A stretch of DNA of 64,000 nt from Diphasiastrum complanatum (GCA_029204225.1 CM055107.1:1911218-1975217); one strand, 5' to 3'. Positions 13,558-25,486 are shown, counted from the first letter of the stretch. The notes: generated by a model from the letters alone, not told the origin. A program made the numbers and translations.

Positions 13558-15458
13558 ATGGCCTCCTCATCTTCTGAAGACTCTGGCACCAATCAGGTGA
13601 TCCAACGGAGATACCCTCAGCCACCCAGATTTGTCCCTTACCTTCTAATACCTTGATTCAACCATGGCTTCATACTAATGGCCCACTTATTGAGGCAATG
13701 GGTGTTTACCCAGTGCTTTTCAATTCTGACACTAACATGGGCCTCGTCCTTCACACTTACGCCACCTGGGAAGCGCCGAAGTTGCATTTCCACTTCCTGT
13801 ACCAGAGTACCACATACAAGGTACGGATTAATGCGGACTCGATGGTCACTATCGTTATTCTGTCTGCTGATTACCAGTCCATCTCTCATCGTCAGGCACA
13901 AGCCTTGATAAAACCTTTCGTCACCCAGACTGCACCCAAAATCTCGATCCAAACTAACAACGGGTACTTGATAGAGGCTATCACAGACCCAATCATTCCG
14001 ACAGCTACACATCTGTTGAACAATTTTCTGGTTGTTTCAAAATTTCGTAAAGACAGAATCCAGTCCACCTTGCTGAGTCAGATTGTGAAATCCTTTCTGG
14101 AATTCCCTGGCCCCACGGTTGTGCCATACGACTGGCATGCATTCCTCATCCGCGAACTAACAAACTCAATCAAACCCAACACCCGTGAGCATATCGCAGT
14201 TGGCCCCCTGCTATGTAATTTTGCTTGCGTACTTCTTAAGACGAAAGTGCACGGTTTTCACCGCTTCAGCCTTATATCTTGCATTGTGCCGCACACTAAC
14301 CTCTATCTGCCATCTGCCGCATCCACATCCTCCCAACCTGCAGTTCTTGACACGACGGCCAACAAAAGAATGTGTGGCGCTGTCCCTTCCTCCTCATCTC
14401 CACCTACCACTAGATGTCGTACCACCGCCACAACAGTAACAACTCCATCTACCACCGCCACTTCCTCTTCCGTACAACCTTCTCCTCCTATTTCTATTAC
14501 CGCTCCTCTTTTTTCTGTTCCACCCACATCGACTTCTTCTGTTTCCATTCTCGTCTCCTCTGTTGACACTACTTCTACCTATGTTCCACTTTCTACTACC
14601 CCTTCCATTACTATCGCATCTTTTGTTACTCATGTTCCCACCATTGTTCCTCTCCAGTTCAACCCTTCTGACTCTCAGTTGTCTCCGGACGCTCTGGCGT
14701 GGATGGAAGTCATCAACTTTTCACCGCCACGCCAAAGTATCCCCATGAGTCATCAAGAGGTGGCTGGCAGATCTCCTTTTCGACGCAAACAATAAAAGGC
14801 AATGAGCTGCAAGCACTACCCGCCCTCCAACCACAACCAGAGTGGTGCCAACAACTCTTTTAACGGGACCATGCGACCATCAGGGCCTATGTGACAAGTC
14901 CGCAACAACTACGGGTGAACGCGCACTTCCTGCCATGCACACGACGATCCAAACGGGCGGAATACGACACCCCTCTGGACAACATCACCATCCAGAACTT
15001 CAATTGGCCATGAGTTCCATCAGAGCACAATTGGGATATGGATTTAGATGCTCGAAGGGCTCTCACCCTATTTGCGAATAAGTATTTCAACTGCCCTAAC
15101 CCAACAGTCCACACGACAGCCACTTACACTCGGAACTTAGAGCATTTAATGGGGATTGAAACCAAATGGGACAATTTTCTTCCCCCTCCCCTCCATATTC
15201 TTTGATCCTAATAAGACGCTAGTTCCAGAAAAAGTAGAAGATCAACTGCCAGTCGTCCGAGTTTATTATCGAACTGCATTCCTTGGCGATCCCTGGACGC
15301 GCAGATTTCAAGCGTGGGTTGACCAAAATTGGCTAACAGGCGTCCACAAGTCCCTTCACACGCCCAAGGACTTGAAGAAAATGGACAAAATTAATTTCAT
15401 GGAAGATGTCACGGGCTACTTGATCCACCAGAGGCGGGCCAAGAAGACTTTCTACTAA
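13558..15458 (+). pseudogene. Third open frame 'A', copy 1 (unknown, retroelement-associated)
   Basis: The ATG at 13558 (MASSSSEDSG) leads into the reading frame only after a frameshift near 13650. The main frame then runs 13653-14795 without a stop. It has a globular N-terminal region (TTYKVRINADSMVTIV, KPFVTQTAPKISI, LLCNFACVLL) of about 210 residues, then a Ser/Thr/Pro-rich linker of about 130 residues. A C-terminal domain follows in other frames (DLDARRALTLFANKYF, and from 15240 QLPVVRVYYRTAFLGD ... GYLIHQRRAKKTFY) and stops at 15458. A second copy at 38.6-39.72 kb keeps both terminal domains. The position after pol and before LTR-like DNA recalls the extra ORFs of some plant Ty3 elements. 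I recognise no family. Confidence 0.55.
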
Positions 15459-15466
15459 ACCGACAG

Positions 15467-15486
15467 AGTGCCGAGGGACCGGCACT
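15467..15486 (+). promoter_or_regulatory. Hairpin just after the A stop codon, copy 1
   Basis: GTGCCG-AGGGAC-CGGCAC forms a perfect 6-bp stem, 7 bp with the flanking A-T pair. It begins 9 bases after the A stop codon. The same hairpin at 39726-39747 has one pair changed on both sides, which supports a selected structure, either RNA or cruciform. Confidence 0.65.
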
Positions 15487-15504
15487 ACTTTAGGTCGTGG
15501 GTCC

Positions 15505-16294
15505 TGTTTGGGGTATTCCCGAAATATTTCAAATAAATAATATTGGCCAATAAAATGTGTTGCGAGGGCATGGCATCATGTGCGTATAAGCCCATGGCCC
15601 ATTGAGCACGCAAGTTGAGTGTAAATAAATCAATAGACTTGGGGCCCTTTGTAGTTAATATAAAACTTGAGGCCCAAAGTCAATTTTAAACTAAGAGTTT
15701 ACTTTTTTAGAGTTGGGTCCAATTTTGGACTCACATGAATCTTGTGATTTCTAGTGTACTTTTTGTGGACCCTTGGATCAAGTTGGGTCCAAGATGAATG
15801 GATAGGATCAATGTCAATATTAGCCAATAGGATTTTTGGAGCAAGGGCCTTCCCCATTTATAGAAAGACACCATTTGTACTCTATTTCCATGCTTAATGA
15901 GAAGGAGGAAACTCTACCATTTTTGGAAGAGAAGCATCCTCATTTGCTATTCGCCACTTGCTAATATTCTTGTTTGTGTTTTTCTTTTGCTTTCTATTTT
16001 CATGCTTATTGGTTGCCATAGTTAATGTTTTTCCATTAGCAAGCATAAGGAGCATTTGAGCTAACCTCCACTCTCACTCTCACTCTCTACCTCTCTCTTT
16101 CTCTCTTCTCCTCTCAATCTATTCTATTCTTCCCTTCCCTTTCACCAACAATCATAATGAAGGTAGTTTAGGAGAGTAGGGTTAGGGATGTGTAGTATCA
16201 ATGGTGGTAGAGTCAGGAAAAAAGTAGGGAACTAACTAAAAGTAGCATCTATTCATAGTTAGGCACCTATCCAGTGATCTAATCCTTGTTGACA
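15505..16294 (+). mobile_element. LTR-like segment after frame A, copy 1
   Basis: The segment runs from TGTTTGGGGTATTCCC to CTTGTTGACA and matches 39765-40495 in order. Shared features are AAGCCCATGGCCCA, a TATA-like ATTTATAG/AAGATAAAAAG region, a shared GCTTAATGAGA stretch, ATTTGAGCTAACCTCC, and a CT-rich run. TG...CA ends and a mid-element TATA suit an LTR of about 0.75 kb. No clear purine tract precedes it, and the similarity runs a little past the inferred end to CTACA. A long 3' UTR of A is the alternative. Confidence 0.45.
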
Positions 16295-16419
16295 GGCAGG
16301 AGGACTATACTACAAGAGATCTTCGACCACCCTACAGAATTTTGTATAGTGTATATCGCCATCACATGCCGAGGAATACACCCTTTAGGTCCCCTTGCTA
16401 ATCGGCACCTCATATCGAT

Positions 16420-17921
16420 ATGGCCTCCTCATCTACTAGTTCGATCTATGATAGAGCTCTTAGTTCTTTCCTTGTTGATGCTGGGGTTAGCGACAGACAT
16501 GCCCATTTTTTGTCCTATTTCGATTTTCAGTTTGACATAGAGAGATCTGTCATTGAGCACAGAGAAGTTTTTTCCAAACTGTACAAGGATTTTTATGAGT
16601 GCTTCCAACAGGGTACCCTTCTGATGGACGGCCTAAGATTTGTGCATTTCACAGATTTGACTCATGCTCAACCTAGTGCCAAGCAAAGGCATGATCGTAA
16701 GTTTACCAAACTTATCGATCTCTTTAAACATGTCATACCCTGTGAGAAACACAATCGAGTATGTCGCTTCGTTCAGGAGGGTATGGCCTTTGAGTTTTTC
16801 TTATTTGCTCTTAACCCTGATGAGGCAGAATCTTCTGGGTCGTCTATGATTGGTTTGTTTGCCCCTACCACTCGTGTGGCTTCAAAGGTTTCCATCACTG
16901 ATAAGATTTTAGGAGATGTAGAGGAGGCCAGACAAGCACAACAATATGATCCTGCCAAGGCCCATTTTTTGTCTATCTCTATCTTATCTACCGTGAGCGA
17001 GATTGACCAAAGCGGAACCCTGATGGACCTCCCTGTGTATTGCATTCTTGTCTGTTAGCGACATCGGAGACATAATGGATCTCAGAGAAGATGAGATATT
17101 ATCTCTTATGTCAAGGATGATTTCTGAATTAAATGATTTTATTGACTTTGATGATGATGACCTCATAGATGGCATATACTATGAGGACCAAGTAGAATGG
17201 GCAAGTGGCACAAATGCCCTTCAAAGGATGCTATCTGAGAGCAGGGCATATGAGGCTAATATGCCGAGTGAGGAGGAATTTTTGGCTTTTCAAAAAAAGT
17301 ATCCGCCACCTCCCATATATACTATTCTAGCTGACCAACAATTGACCATTAGAAGCTGCTGGTGTGATCCAAGCTAACAAGAAGGATTTGGTAAGTACAC
17401 CTTCTCACAAAAATCATTTACTATTTAATGTGTAACTGATGATTGATCTGCTAGTTTGACTAACACTTGATTATGTGTTGTAGGAAATCGTTGAAGTTGA
17501 TGCCTTTCCTAGCAGGCATGGAGGATTGAGAGAGAGACAAGGCGGCAGACATAAGGATGTCTTATTGGCTCATTACTTGAAATATTTTGTAAATAACAAA
17601 ATTTGTATTCTTCATGAAAGGTTTTTTGTGAATGCGGGAACCTTAATCATGGCCATCAAGGCCCTATCTTATTTTGCCCAGGGGCATAAATATCCAAAAT
17701 ATACATATAGAATCATTTTTGTCAAAAGAGATGTTGCTCTTAAGGTGTTTAATTACATGCCAGAAAATGTTCCTATGAGATCATCTGCTCTGGAAATTCT
17801 ATCAGGTTATATAGATCTGAGCAAAAGACGATCCACTCGATTTTTGGTTCCGTATGATAGGAAAAAGTTCCTTCATGACCACACAGCAAAAATTGTCCTT
17901 AGTGACAATGCAAAAAAATGA
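16420..17921 (+). pseudogene. Gene B, copy 1: unknown protein of the B/C element
   Basis: Exon 1 starts at ATG 16420 (MASSSTSS) and runs to 17390; exon 2 is 17484-17921. The 93-base intron has GTAAGT and TTGTAG ends and sits at the same place as in copy 2. The N-terminal region contains FTKLIDLFKHV, shared with copy 2 as FTKLFDLFKSS. The middle has an acidic stretch (DLREDEIL ... FDDDDLIDGI). Exon 2 carries ALSYFAQGHK, RIIFVKRDV and VPMRSS, closely matching copy 2. Frameshifts near 17045 and 17340 break it. No catalytic motif is seen. It converges on gene C, so it is probably an accessory protein of the element. Confidence 0.7.
17391..17483 (+). other. Intron of gene B, copy 1
   Basis: GT (GTAAGTACACC) to AG (GTGTTGTAG). 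The position relative to the protein is identical to the 77-base intron of copy 2 (34450-34526), which shows that both copies descend from an intron-bearing gene and are not retrocopies. Confidence 0.8.
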
Positions 17922-18080
17922 TTGTACTCTTTTCCATTTAATCTAAGTGAAATTTGAGAATTTTTGATCACATGCGTTTGATCTTTATTGAATGCCATCA
18001 ATCTAGTTTTGGCTTATAAATTTACATGCTTTTTTTAATCTTTGATATTCAGTTGATCTTGTTGTGTATCGAACTTGATC

Positions 18081-19795
18081 TCATCTATAAAACCATTGCA
18101 ATAGTTGAATGATGTAACTATTTTTTGAGGATGTTCCACCATGTTGCGTATTTTGATGAAATGCTGCTCTTGCCTGCCAATGTGATTTCTCTATTCCTTG
18201 TGAGGACCATATACTCAAACTGCCATACTTTTTTGCAAAAAATGATGCATGATGCCTTAGTATGTGCTGCAATATCAAAGATTTATGCATTGGTTAGAAA
18301 AATATCCATTGGTTAGATTCTATCAAGCAAGTTATACTAAAATTATAAAATTGTAAGACATTGTTCAAATGTATCTTACCATGTAGTGGGTGATGTGATC
18401 TGAGCCCCCAAGCCACCCAAACTGCATCTACAAACTCTATTGTTGTTTTCTCCAATAGGAGTGCATCTACATATGAAATTGTGTCTTTTCTAAGCACTTC
18501 AACCATATTATCGAGCTTTTTCCAGACTTTAACCTTCTTTGCCCTTGTTGTTCCTTTATTTTCAAAGTCTTGTGTTGCATAAATAACATCTTTCCAAACT
18601 GAGTATTGGATCTTAGACAACTCTTTAGAATGATTTGATAAAAATCGACGAGCTTTGACTCCTCCTATGCTAGGTTTACTGGGTACGTTTCATGTTTTTC
18701 TCGAAAGGTTTTCATCTTTTTGTATTTTAACATGTCCTTTATGAAGGCCCGCTTTTGACGACACTTCCTCTAATCGAGCGATTGCTTGTTTTGATGCTGA
18801 CTCTGGCTTAGTATTCCATGCAAACAAAATATGAAGGTATAATAATTTATCTATGATCCTCACCTCTCCATGAAGTTTGAAAAATATGCACATTTTGTAA
18901 AGGAATTGGTAGTACTGGTTTCCAGTTGGGATCTTCAATATCTCTTGAAACTCTGTGCTCCTTGAAATGTCAGTTGATGATTTCATACAATATAGACATG
19001 GATGTTTCGAATTTGCTCCATGAGATACATTGAACATACATTTCAATGACTTCGAGTCTCCAGCTGCATGCCATTCCACAAAAAATTCACTTCTTTCAGG
19101 AACAATAAGCCTACTTTGCCATTCATATGATCCTTTATGATATCTGGATAACTTGTTCTGCTAAAAATCCAGGAAAGAACATCGTAATCCTCTTTGATAA
19201 CCTGTCCAACATATGGAATCACAAGTTTTTATATATTCAAAACAATTACCAACAGAAATTGCACATGAATAACAGCTATTTTTTACTTGAAAACATGTTA
19301 GCCACCATATGTTGTTTTTTGATCGCACACTGAAGTTGAGATCCCTTGAGTTTGTTGCATTGCTCAATGCTCCATTCATGAGAGTAATACTTACTCTTTT
19401 CAACTTTTGTCCTTTTATAACTTCCGATCCATCTAGCTTGACCACCAGAATAAGTTTGCTCATACTAACACCTGTAATATTATAAAATTTCAATATAAAT
19501 CTCAGTAAATGATTCAAATGAGCGATCATATCAAGTGGAGAAACTGTGGATTCTTTAACTACTCCTCTTTTAGCTATCGGAGCATTCTCGGCAGGGAGAA
19601 CAATGTGTAGATGAAACTGAGACATCTCCGCAAACATCAGCTGACAGACCAAAAAGAAAATAGACACTCTTCTTCATCCATGGCGTACCTGAGATTCTAT
19701 GTTTATTCTCTCGCTAGTTAAAATGAGGGACACAATCTCATTTTCAAATTTGAAAAAGTTAGTTAATGAGCGTCATAGGTTCTTGAAGTCGCAGT
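18081..19795 (-). pseudogene. Gene C, copy 1: putative DDE-type transposase (3' part)
   Basis: Exons on the minus strand are about 19667-19287, 19201-18380 and 18266-18081, with introns of 85 and 113 bases. Motifs in order are KLDGSEVIKGQKL, RVSITLMNGAL, WIFSRTSYP, VEWHAAGDSKSLKCM, SKHPCLYCMK (a Cys/His cluster), KPSIGGVKARRFLSNH, VWKKLDNMVEVLRK, SLSIWSSQGIEKSH and QHGGT, then SYIIQLLQWFYR and stop. Conserved Asp (LDG), Asp (AGD) and Glu (GIEKSH) are candidate catalytic residues. A stop after LSRKT and frameshifts near 18410 and 19120 inactivate it. The 5' exons are cut off by the copia element at 19796. The family is unknown to me. Confidence 0.65.
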
Positions 19796-20046
19796 AGTTA
19801 AGAAAACAGTTTAAACACCCGACCGGATCAATAACCACAGCACACCATCAAGTGCAACAAGACAAGACAACTTAATAGCTCACCACAAATTTTATATTCA
19901 ATTGATAAGTAAGTACAAAGATAAAGTTGCTTAAAATCACTCAAAGGGCTCGTAAAAGAAAGACGGCCCGATAATTCTAGAACTAAGCACACGTGGTGCC
20001 GTCGAAATAAGAAAGCACTGTATAAGTCGATCTCCCTCAATGATCA
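19796..20046 (-). repeat. Copia 3' LTR
   Basis: Direct repeat of 25487-25724, about 240 bases with scattered differences; it shares AGTTAAGAAAA at one end and GTATAAGTCGATC at the other. The left copy continues with CTCCCTCAATGATCA, which the right copy lacks, so one end is eroded or the boundary is a few bases off. Confidence 0.75.
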
Positions 20047-20275
20047 ACGTCTCTCTTTATTTTAGAGTTTACTCTATTCATGAAACAAACCTCCATGATT
20101 GTATTACAAGTGAAGGCTTTTTACATAACTAGATCTAAGCCAAGTTTGGCTCTAAAAGTCTCAAACTTTTCTTTACTTAAAGCTTTCGTAAAAATATCAT
20201 CAACTTGTAACAATGTAGAATAGTGTACAATACTTATATCTTCCGATTGTAGCTTCTCATGCCCAAAGTGATATT

Positions 20276-21654
20276 TTACCTCAATATGTTTGTCCTTGCG
20301 TGAAAGACAGGATTCTTAGCCAATTGTATTCCACTTTGACTGTCACAAAAAATAACAGTAGGATTTACCTGCTTCATGCCAATCTCACATAACAACTTAC
20401 ATAACCAAACACCTTCCTGGGTAGCAGAACTTAACGCTTTATATTCGGCTTCTGTAAAAGAAAGAGAAATAGTATCTTGCTTTTTGCTAGACCATGAAAA
20501 CACCCGCTACCAAAATTGAAGGCATAACCTGTTGTTGACTTTCTATCATCTATACTTCCTGCCCAATCAACGTCAACATAACCCTACAACTTAGGTAAAA
20601 CACTTTGTCTTTTGTAGATTAGGCCAAGGTTAGGTGTACCTTTCACATACCTCAAAATCCTTTTTGCAGCTTTCCAATGGTCCATAGTGGGTGATGACAT
20701 GAATTGGTTAATCAAACTTTCAACATAGCAGATATCAGGACGTGTAGTCGTAAGATATATCAAACCTCCAACTAGCTGACGAAATAGAGTAGCGTCAACA
20801 TGTGCACTATCATCAATACGAGATAATTTCTTACCAGCTTCGCAAGGGGTAATGGAAGGTTTGCACTCTGCCGTGTGAAATCTCTCCAATACCTCGCCCA
20901 CATACTTGTTTTGACATAACCTGATATCATTGCCAGTTTGTCATACTTTGACACCCAAGCAGTAGTGCATAAGATCTAAATCTGTCATCTCAAACTGCTT
21001 GCATAAGTTGGCTTTGATAGAACGAGTGAGGTTCTCATCATTGCCCGTGATAATGATATCATCAACGTAAAGTACAATCAAGGCAATGCTATCTTCGTTT
21101 ATAAGAACATAAAGATTTGGATCTGAATTTGTTCTTACAAACCCATGAGAAAGAAAATAATTATCAATGCATCCATACCATGCGCGTGGCACTTGCTTAA
21201 GGCCATAAAGTGCTTTGTGTAGCTTACATACCTTCTGTTCCTGTCCTTTTGCCATAAAGCCCTGCGGTTGGACCATGTAAAATTCTTCCTCTACGTCACC
21301 ATTCCAAAACGCAGACTTCACATTCATTTGATGGATCTAATGAGATGCTAGGGCAATGATAAGGCGTAGCGTAGTCCAGTAATCCACTGGAGCAAATGTC
21401 TCTTCATAGTCAATTCCTTTGCTTTGCTCATAACCCTTCACTACTAGGCGTGCCTTATGCTTTGCTATCGTGCCATCTGCATAAAACTTTGTTCTAAACA
21501 CCCATTTGTTGTCAATGGGTTTCTTTCCAAGTGGTAGATCAACCAACTCCCATGTATCATGCCTGTGGATGGATTCTATCTCCTCCTCCATTGCTCTTTG
21601 CCACTCTTTGTGATCTTTTGCCTCATCAAAGGTTGATGGCTCTCGACACTTCAA
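20276..21654 (-). pseudogene. Copia reverse transcriptase and RNase H
   Basis: The RT begins at about 21620 (EWQRAMEEEIESIHRHDTW, KPIDNKWVFRTK, ARLVVKGYEQ, DYEETFAPV), continues after a stop at 21337 with DVEEEFYMVQPQGF, KALYGLKQVPRAWY and the catalytic YVDDIIITG, then GGLIYLTTTRPDI and RILRYVKGTPN. RNase H follows with SLSFTEAEYKALSSA and CDSQSGIQLAKNPVFH. Stops near 20955, 20584 and 21330 break the frame. Confidence 0.9.
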
Positions 21655-23170
21655 ATGTCACTCATTAGGGCATAGTTCACATGATAACGATCGAAAGACT
21701 TCCTTTCCCGTGTTGATCTTCTCATTTCTCCTTGTGTGCTAGATCCTGGTTGATTTAGCTTTGCTGCGTCTTTCATGATCTTTTCATACCATGTTGGTAT
21801 ATTGGATTTAGGTGATACACTACGTGGAGAGTATGTATCCCAAGGAGTGTCCAAGTAATGTCCCTTACTTCCAACCGGTTTCTCCTTTATTGCTCCTATT
21901 GGCAAGTACCTCCCCCTAGGCTCTTGAATAGGTGGTGTCCTTTCATACTCGCCCTCTCGACTCTCATCTTCACGTGCATCATCTTGTGGAACATCTTCTT
22001 CATCTTCTTCTTCCAAAACTGTGGGAAGTCTTTTGATGCTTTCACCACTTGCATGGTCTTCATCTTCATACCTATGCGTCTCATCAAAGATCACATCTTT
22101 GCTAATGTGAATCTTGTTCATTACAGGATCATAACACCTGTATGCCTCCGTCCTCTCGTCATAAACGACAAAGATACACTTGATTGCTTTGGCATCAAGT
22201 TTCTTTCGCTCCTCCTTTGGCACATGTACATAGGCCTTACATCCAATGACACGAAACTTGTCAATTTTTGGCTTTATTCATGTAAATGCTTCTTCGGGAG
22301 TCACATTTGGAAACGCAACTGTAGAACTCCTATTTTGCAAGAACGTTGTCGCACTGCACGCTTCCAACCAAAGTGAATCGGTCAAGCCCATTTGCTTCAT
22401 CATGGAGCATGCACTCTCCATAATAGTATTGCTTTTCCTTTCAGCTACACCATTACTATGCGGCGTGTGTGATTGTGTGAATTGTCTTTTGATGCCGTGT
22501 TCCTTGCAAAAGTCCTCAAAATCATTAGATTTGTATTTGCCCCCTCTATCAGATCTTAGCACTTTGATGCGTGCATCCAGTTGGTTCTCTACCAAAGTCT
22601 TGAACTCCTTGAAACGAGCAAAAGCAATCAGATTTCTTCTTCAAGAAATAAATCCATGTCCTCCTAGAGTAATCATCTATGAAAGTCATAAAATAATATG
22701 CTTTTCCCAATGACTTGGTCTTCATTGGGCCGCACAGGTCGCTGTGAATAAGTTCCAGCAGTTTCTTAGCTCTTGTAGCTCCACCTTTCTTGAATGTCTC
22801 CCTGTGATGCTTTTCCATGATGCATCCTTCACATATTGCATGATGATCATCCTGCAATGCCGGTAACCCTATTTACCATCTTTAGCTTCGCCATCAATCT
22901 CAAGCTCCCATAATTCAAATGACCAAGTCTTTTGTGCCACAACTCAGATTGAGATGCTGTTGAGATAGCCAAACCATATTCTCCTGGTTTTGCAGCATCC
23001 AATTTATAAAGGCCAAAGTTACTATCTCTATAACCTTTCGCCACCACTTTATGATTGTGGTTCATATCCCTCATAAGGCATCCATCCTTGACAAATTCAA
23101 CCTTGAGATGTTGATTAGCCATTACTCCAACAGAAAGCAAACTCTTTTTGAGTCCAGGAACATAAAGCAC
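21651..23170 (-). pseudogene. Copia GAG-pre-integrase and integrase
   Basis: GAG-pre-integrase motifs are MLYVPGLKKSLLSV and LWHKRLGHLNYGSL. The zinc-binding pair is completed by CEGCIMEKHHR. The core shows HSDLCGPM (first Asp), FIDDYSRRTWIYFLKKK, LRSDRGGKY (second Asp), and HTPHSNGVAERKS (catalytic Glu region). The tail has KCIFVVYDERTEAYRCYDP. Frame changes occur at about 22860 and 22600. Confidence 0.9.
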
Positions 23171-23298
23171 ATTAGGATGTTCTTGATTTTACCATCAAGA
23201 AACTGCACAGGTACATTGCCCACACCCTGTATTTGGCATTCCTCCCCATTGGCTTGACTGACCTTATCCCCATCATGGATTGGTGAGAATTTCTTAAA

Positions 23299-23634
23299 CT
23301 AATCACGTTTTTCGGTCATATGCCTTGTGGCGCCTGAATCTATGAACCATCTGGCACCATCATCAACCTGGGATGCCAATGCCGATGAGAAGACACTTGT
23401 CTCATCATCTTCTCCATCATCTTCGGCAATGTTGCCTTGTTGAGTCAGTTTTCCTGCCTTTATGTCTGCTCTCTTCTTGTAACACTCGCGTGCCCAATGA
23501 CCAGGTTTGTGGCAATAGTAACATTTGTCTTTTTTCTTCTTTTTCTCTCTTGATGACGACTCTCCCTCGTCGTCATCATCCTTAGATTTCTTGGAAATCC
23601 TCTTCCATCCTTGTTGCTTGTCTTTAGCAAGCAA
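23299..23634 (-). pseudogene. Copia zinc knuckle and protease
   Basis: A nucleocapsid knuckle CYYCHKPGHWAREC fits C-x2-C-x4-H-x4-C. It is followed by the aspartic protease active site WFIDSGATRHM. The frame ends shortly after at a stop where the domain should continue. Confidence 0.9.
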
Positions 23635-23691
23635 GGCTTGATCCTCCTATGGGGTTTGCCTTGACTTCACCACTTCGTGACACTGCTCTTC

Positions 23692-24225
23692 CTACAACAT
23701 GATTCCGTGGAAGTCTTCAAAAGTAAACATCTGTAGCCCTTCTGAGACACTGCTCATTGTGGTATGTACCAATTCATCGTCCCTAATTGGTTCTCCAATT
23801 GCCACAAGTTGATCTCTCAGCTCCTTTATCCTGGTGAAGAAAGATCCGACCGATTCGCTTTCTTCCATCCTTATTGCGTTCAATCTCGACTTCAAGAACA
23901 TGGCCCGAGCTGGATTGCAAGTTTGAAATTGCATTCTAAGAGCTTCCCAAGCTCCCCTAGTCGTCGTGGCATTACTTATATGAGTGATTACATGGTCTTT
24001 CACTGAAAGATTGATTAAGGACAATGCCCTCTATGCCTTTTTATCAAAGGCCCTCATGTCACCTGGAGTGGTATTTGGCCGGACTTCAATACCTGCCACG
24101 ATCTCCCATAACTCTTTCTCCATCAAAATGCTCTTCATTTTGAATTTCCAAATGTTGTAGGTAGAAGCCCCATCAAGTTTGCTTGTATCGCCCAAAATTG
24201 CCTCATTGATGTTTGCCATTTCCAA
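23692..24225 (-). pseudogene. Copia gag
   Basis: The N-terminal part (LDGASTYNIWKFKMKSIL, WEIVAG) and, after one stop, the UBN2-type segment (AWEALRMQFQ, FLKSRLNAIRMEE, ITRIKELRDQL-like) are typical of Ty1/copia Gag. The start is near 24225. About 1.25 kb separates it from the primer site, which is unusually long for a copia leader. Confidence 0.85.
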
Positions 24226-25474
24226 ACTGCTTGAAACTCCACCTGTAGGCTATAAAGTGTATGCTGAAGCCAACCGTGATGTCAGGAATAAAAAATAATG
24301 ACCTACAATTTTTGGCTTACCAGGCCACCCGCCGCTCTTTCACCAAATTGAAAGCCAAATTGGCGTCGCTTTCCAAAATGCTTCTCGTCACCAACTCCCA
24401 ACTACCTGCCCAGTGGAATGGTGAAATCACTTCTGACACGTTTTGAACACTCTCTCCACGACAATCACTCTATTTTGGTGTACCGTACTTGTAGGTACAG
24501 TCAGAGTGCCCTTCGTTTGGAGGCTATCGCCTTTCGTTTGGCCAAAATAGGCTAAAGGAGGTCAAAATAAGGGCAATTTGGGTTTTTGAACTGTTTCTTC
24601 AGTGTGAAGAAACTTCACCCATCACAAAACTTGGGACCCAACAATTTTTTCACTTTGAAAATTTTTAATGAAAAGAAGGGTGCCTTTGCCCTTCAAATCT
24701 TCAGGACCCTTTCAAAGCCCATCTAAGGGTGATCCTCAATCCTGTGGCCCACGTTTCTCCCTGAGAACTTCATCTTGGCCATTGATCTATTTGAGGCTCA
24801 TCTGATGGTTTAAAACGACATCTGGCCTACTCCTCCATGCACTAGACATCTCCAGCCGCTACAGCCATTCTTGAATTCCATGCGCGCGACTTCTGCGCCT
24901 CCCTCCTCCTCCTCTTCCAGCGATGGCAGCTCCAAGCCCTTACATACAAGCTATGAAAGTTCTGTTTGCTTCACTCCAGCTCGCTGGCTGGTCCACGGCC
25001 GCCCACGGTCTCTCCACACATCTGCAACAGTAGTAGGGCGCCCACTCCTGGCTCTTCACAGCTTCAAGAATAGATTTGTGCTGAGAGATAAATGTTTTTT
25101 CTCTTCTTGAAACCCTAGCTGTCAAAAAAGAAGATAATTTTGGGCTTTATATGATATTCTTGAGAATATATCTGAGCAGCTACCTATCCCTCTAAGGTTG
25201 CCTACAACAAGCAATATTCTGCTCCAAACCGCTCTTCACACGGTGTTTGATTGGATTCAAACCAATCGCAAACACCAAGCAACCCTCCAGAAGAATTTTC
25301 AGCTTCAATCTTTGCTTGCCCTCTGATTCAGCCAACAATCCCCTGCCTCTGAATCTTCTTAGAGTTTTGAGCTATTCCACAAATCTCCACAGACTTGGTT
25401 TTGTGCTTCCTAGCCAACAAACTGTCGTGAATTCGCAGCTCTCTATTCTTGTCTGGTGATTCTAGCCACCAAGG
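24226..25474 (-). other. Long copia leader, no gag or other domain
   Basis: This lies between the gag start and the primer site. The plus strand has a Ser-rich open frame at 24871-25110 without a recognisable domain. The leader of most copia elements is short, so this may contain an older insertion or a lost gag segment. Confidence 0.5.
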
Positions 25475-25486
25475 GCTCTGATACCA
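25475..25486 (-). promoter_or_regulatory. Copia primer-binding site
   Basis: It reads TGGTATCAGAGC on the minus strand, immediately beside the LTR repeat at 25487. It is complementary to initiator tRNA-Met. Confidence 0.9.

Noticed and set aside
14303-14633. Minus-strand Gly/Glu-rich frames opposite the Ser/Thr linker of A
   Set aside because: They mirror the low-complexity plus-strand linker and have no counterpart in the second A copy.
21858-22713. Plus-strand frames inside the copia element
   Set aside because: They are antisense shadows of integrase and RT coding sequence.
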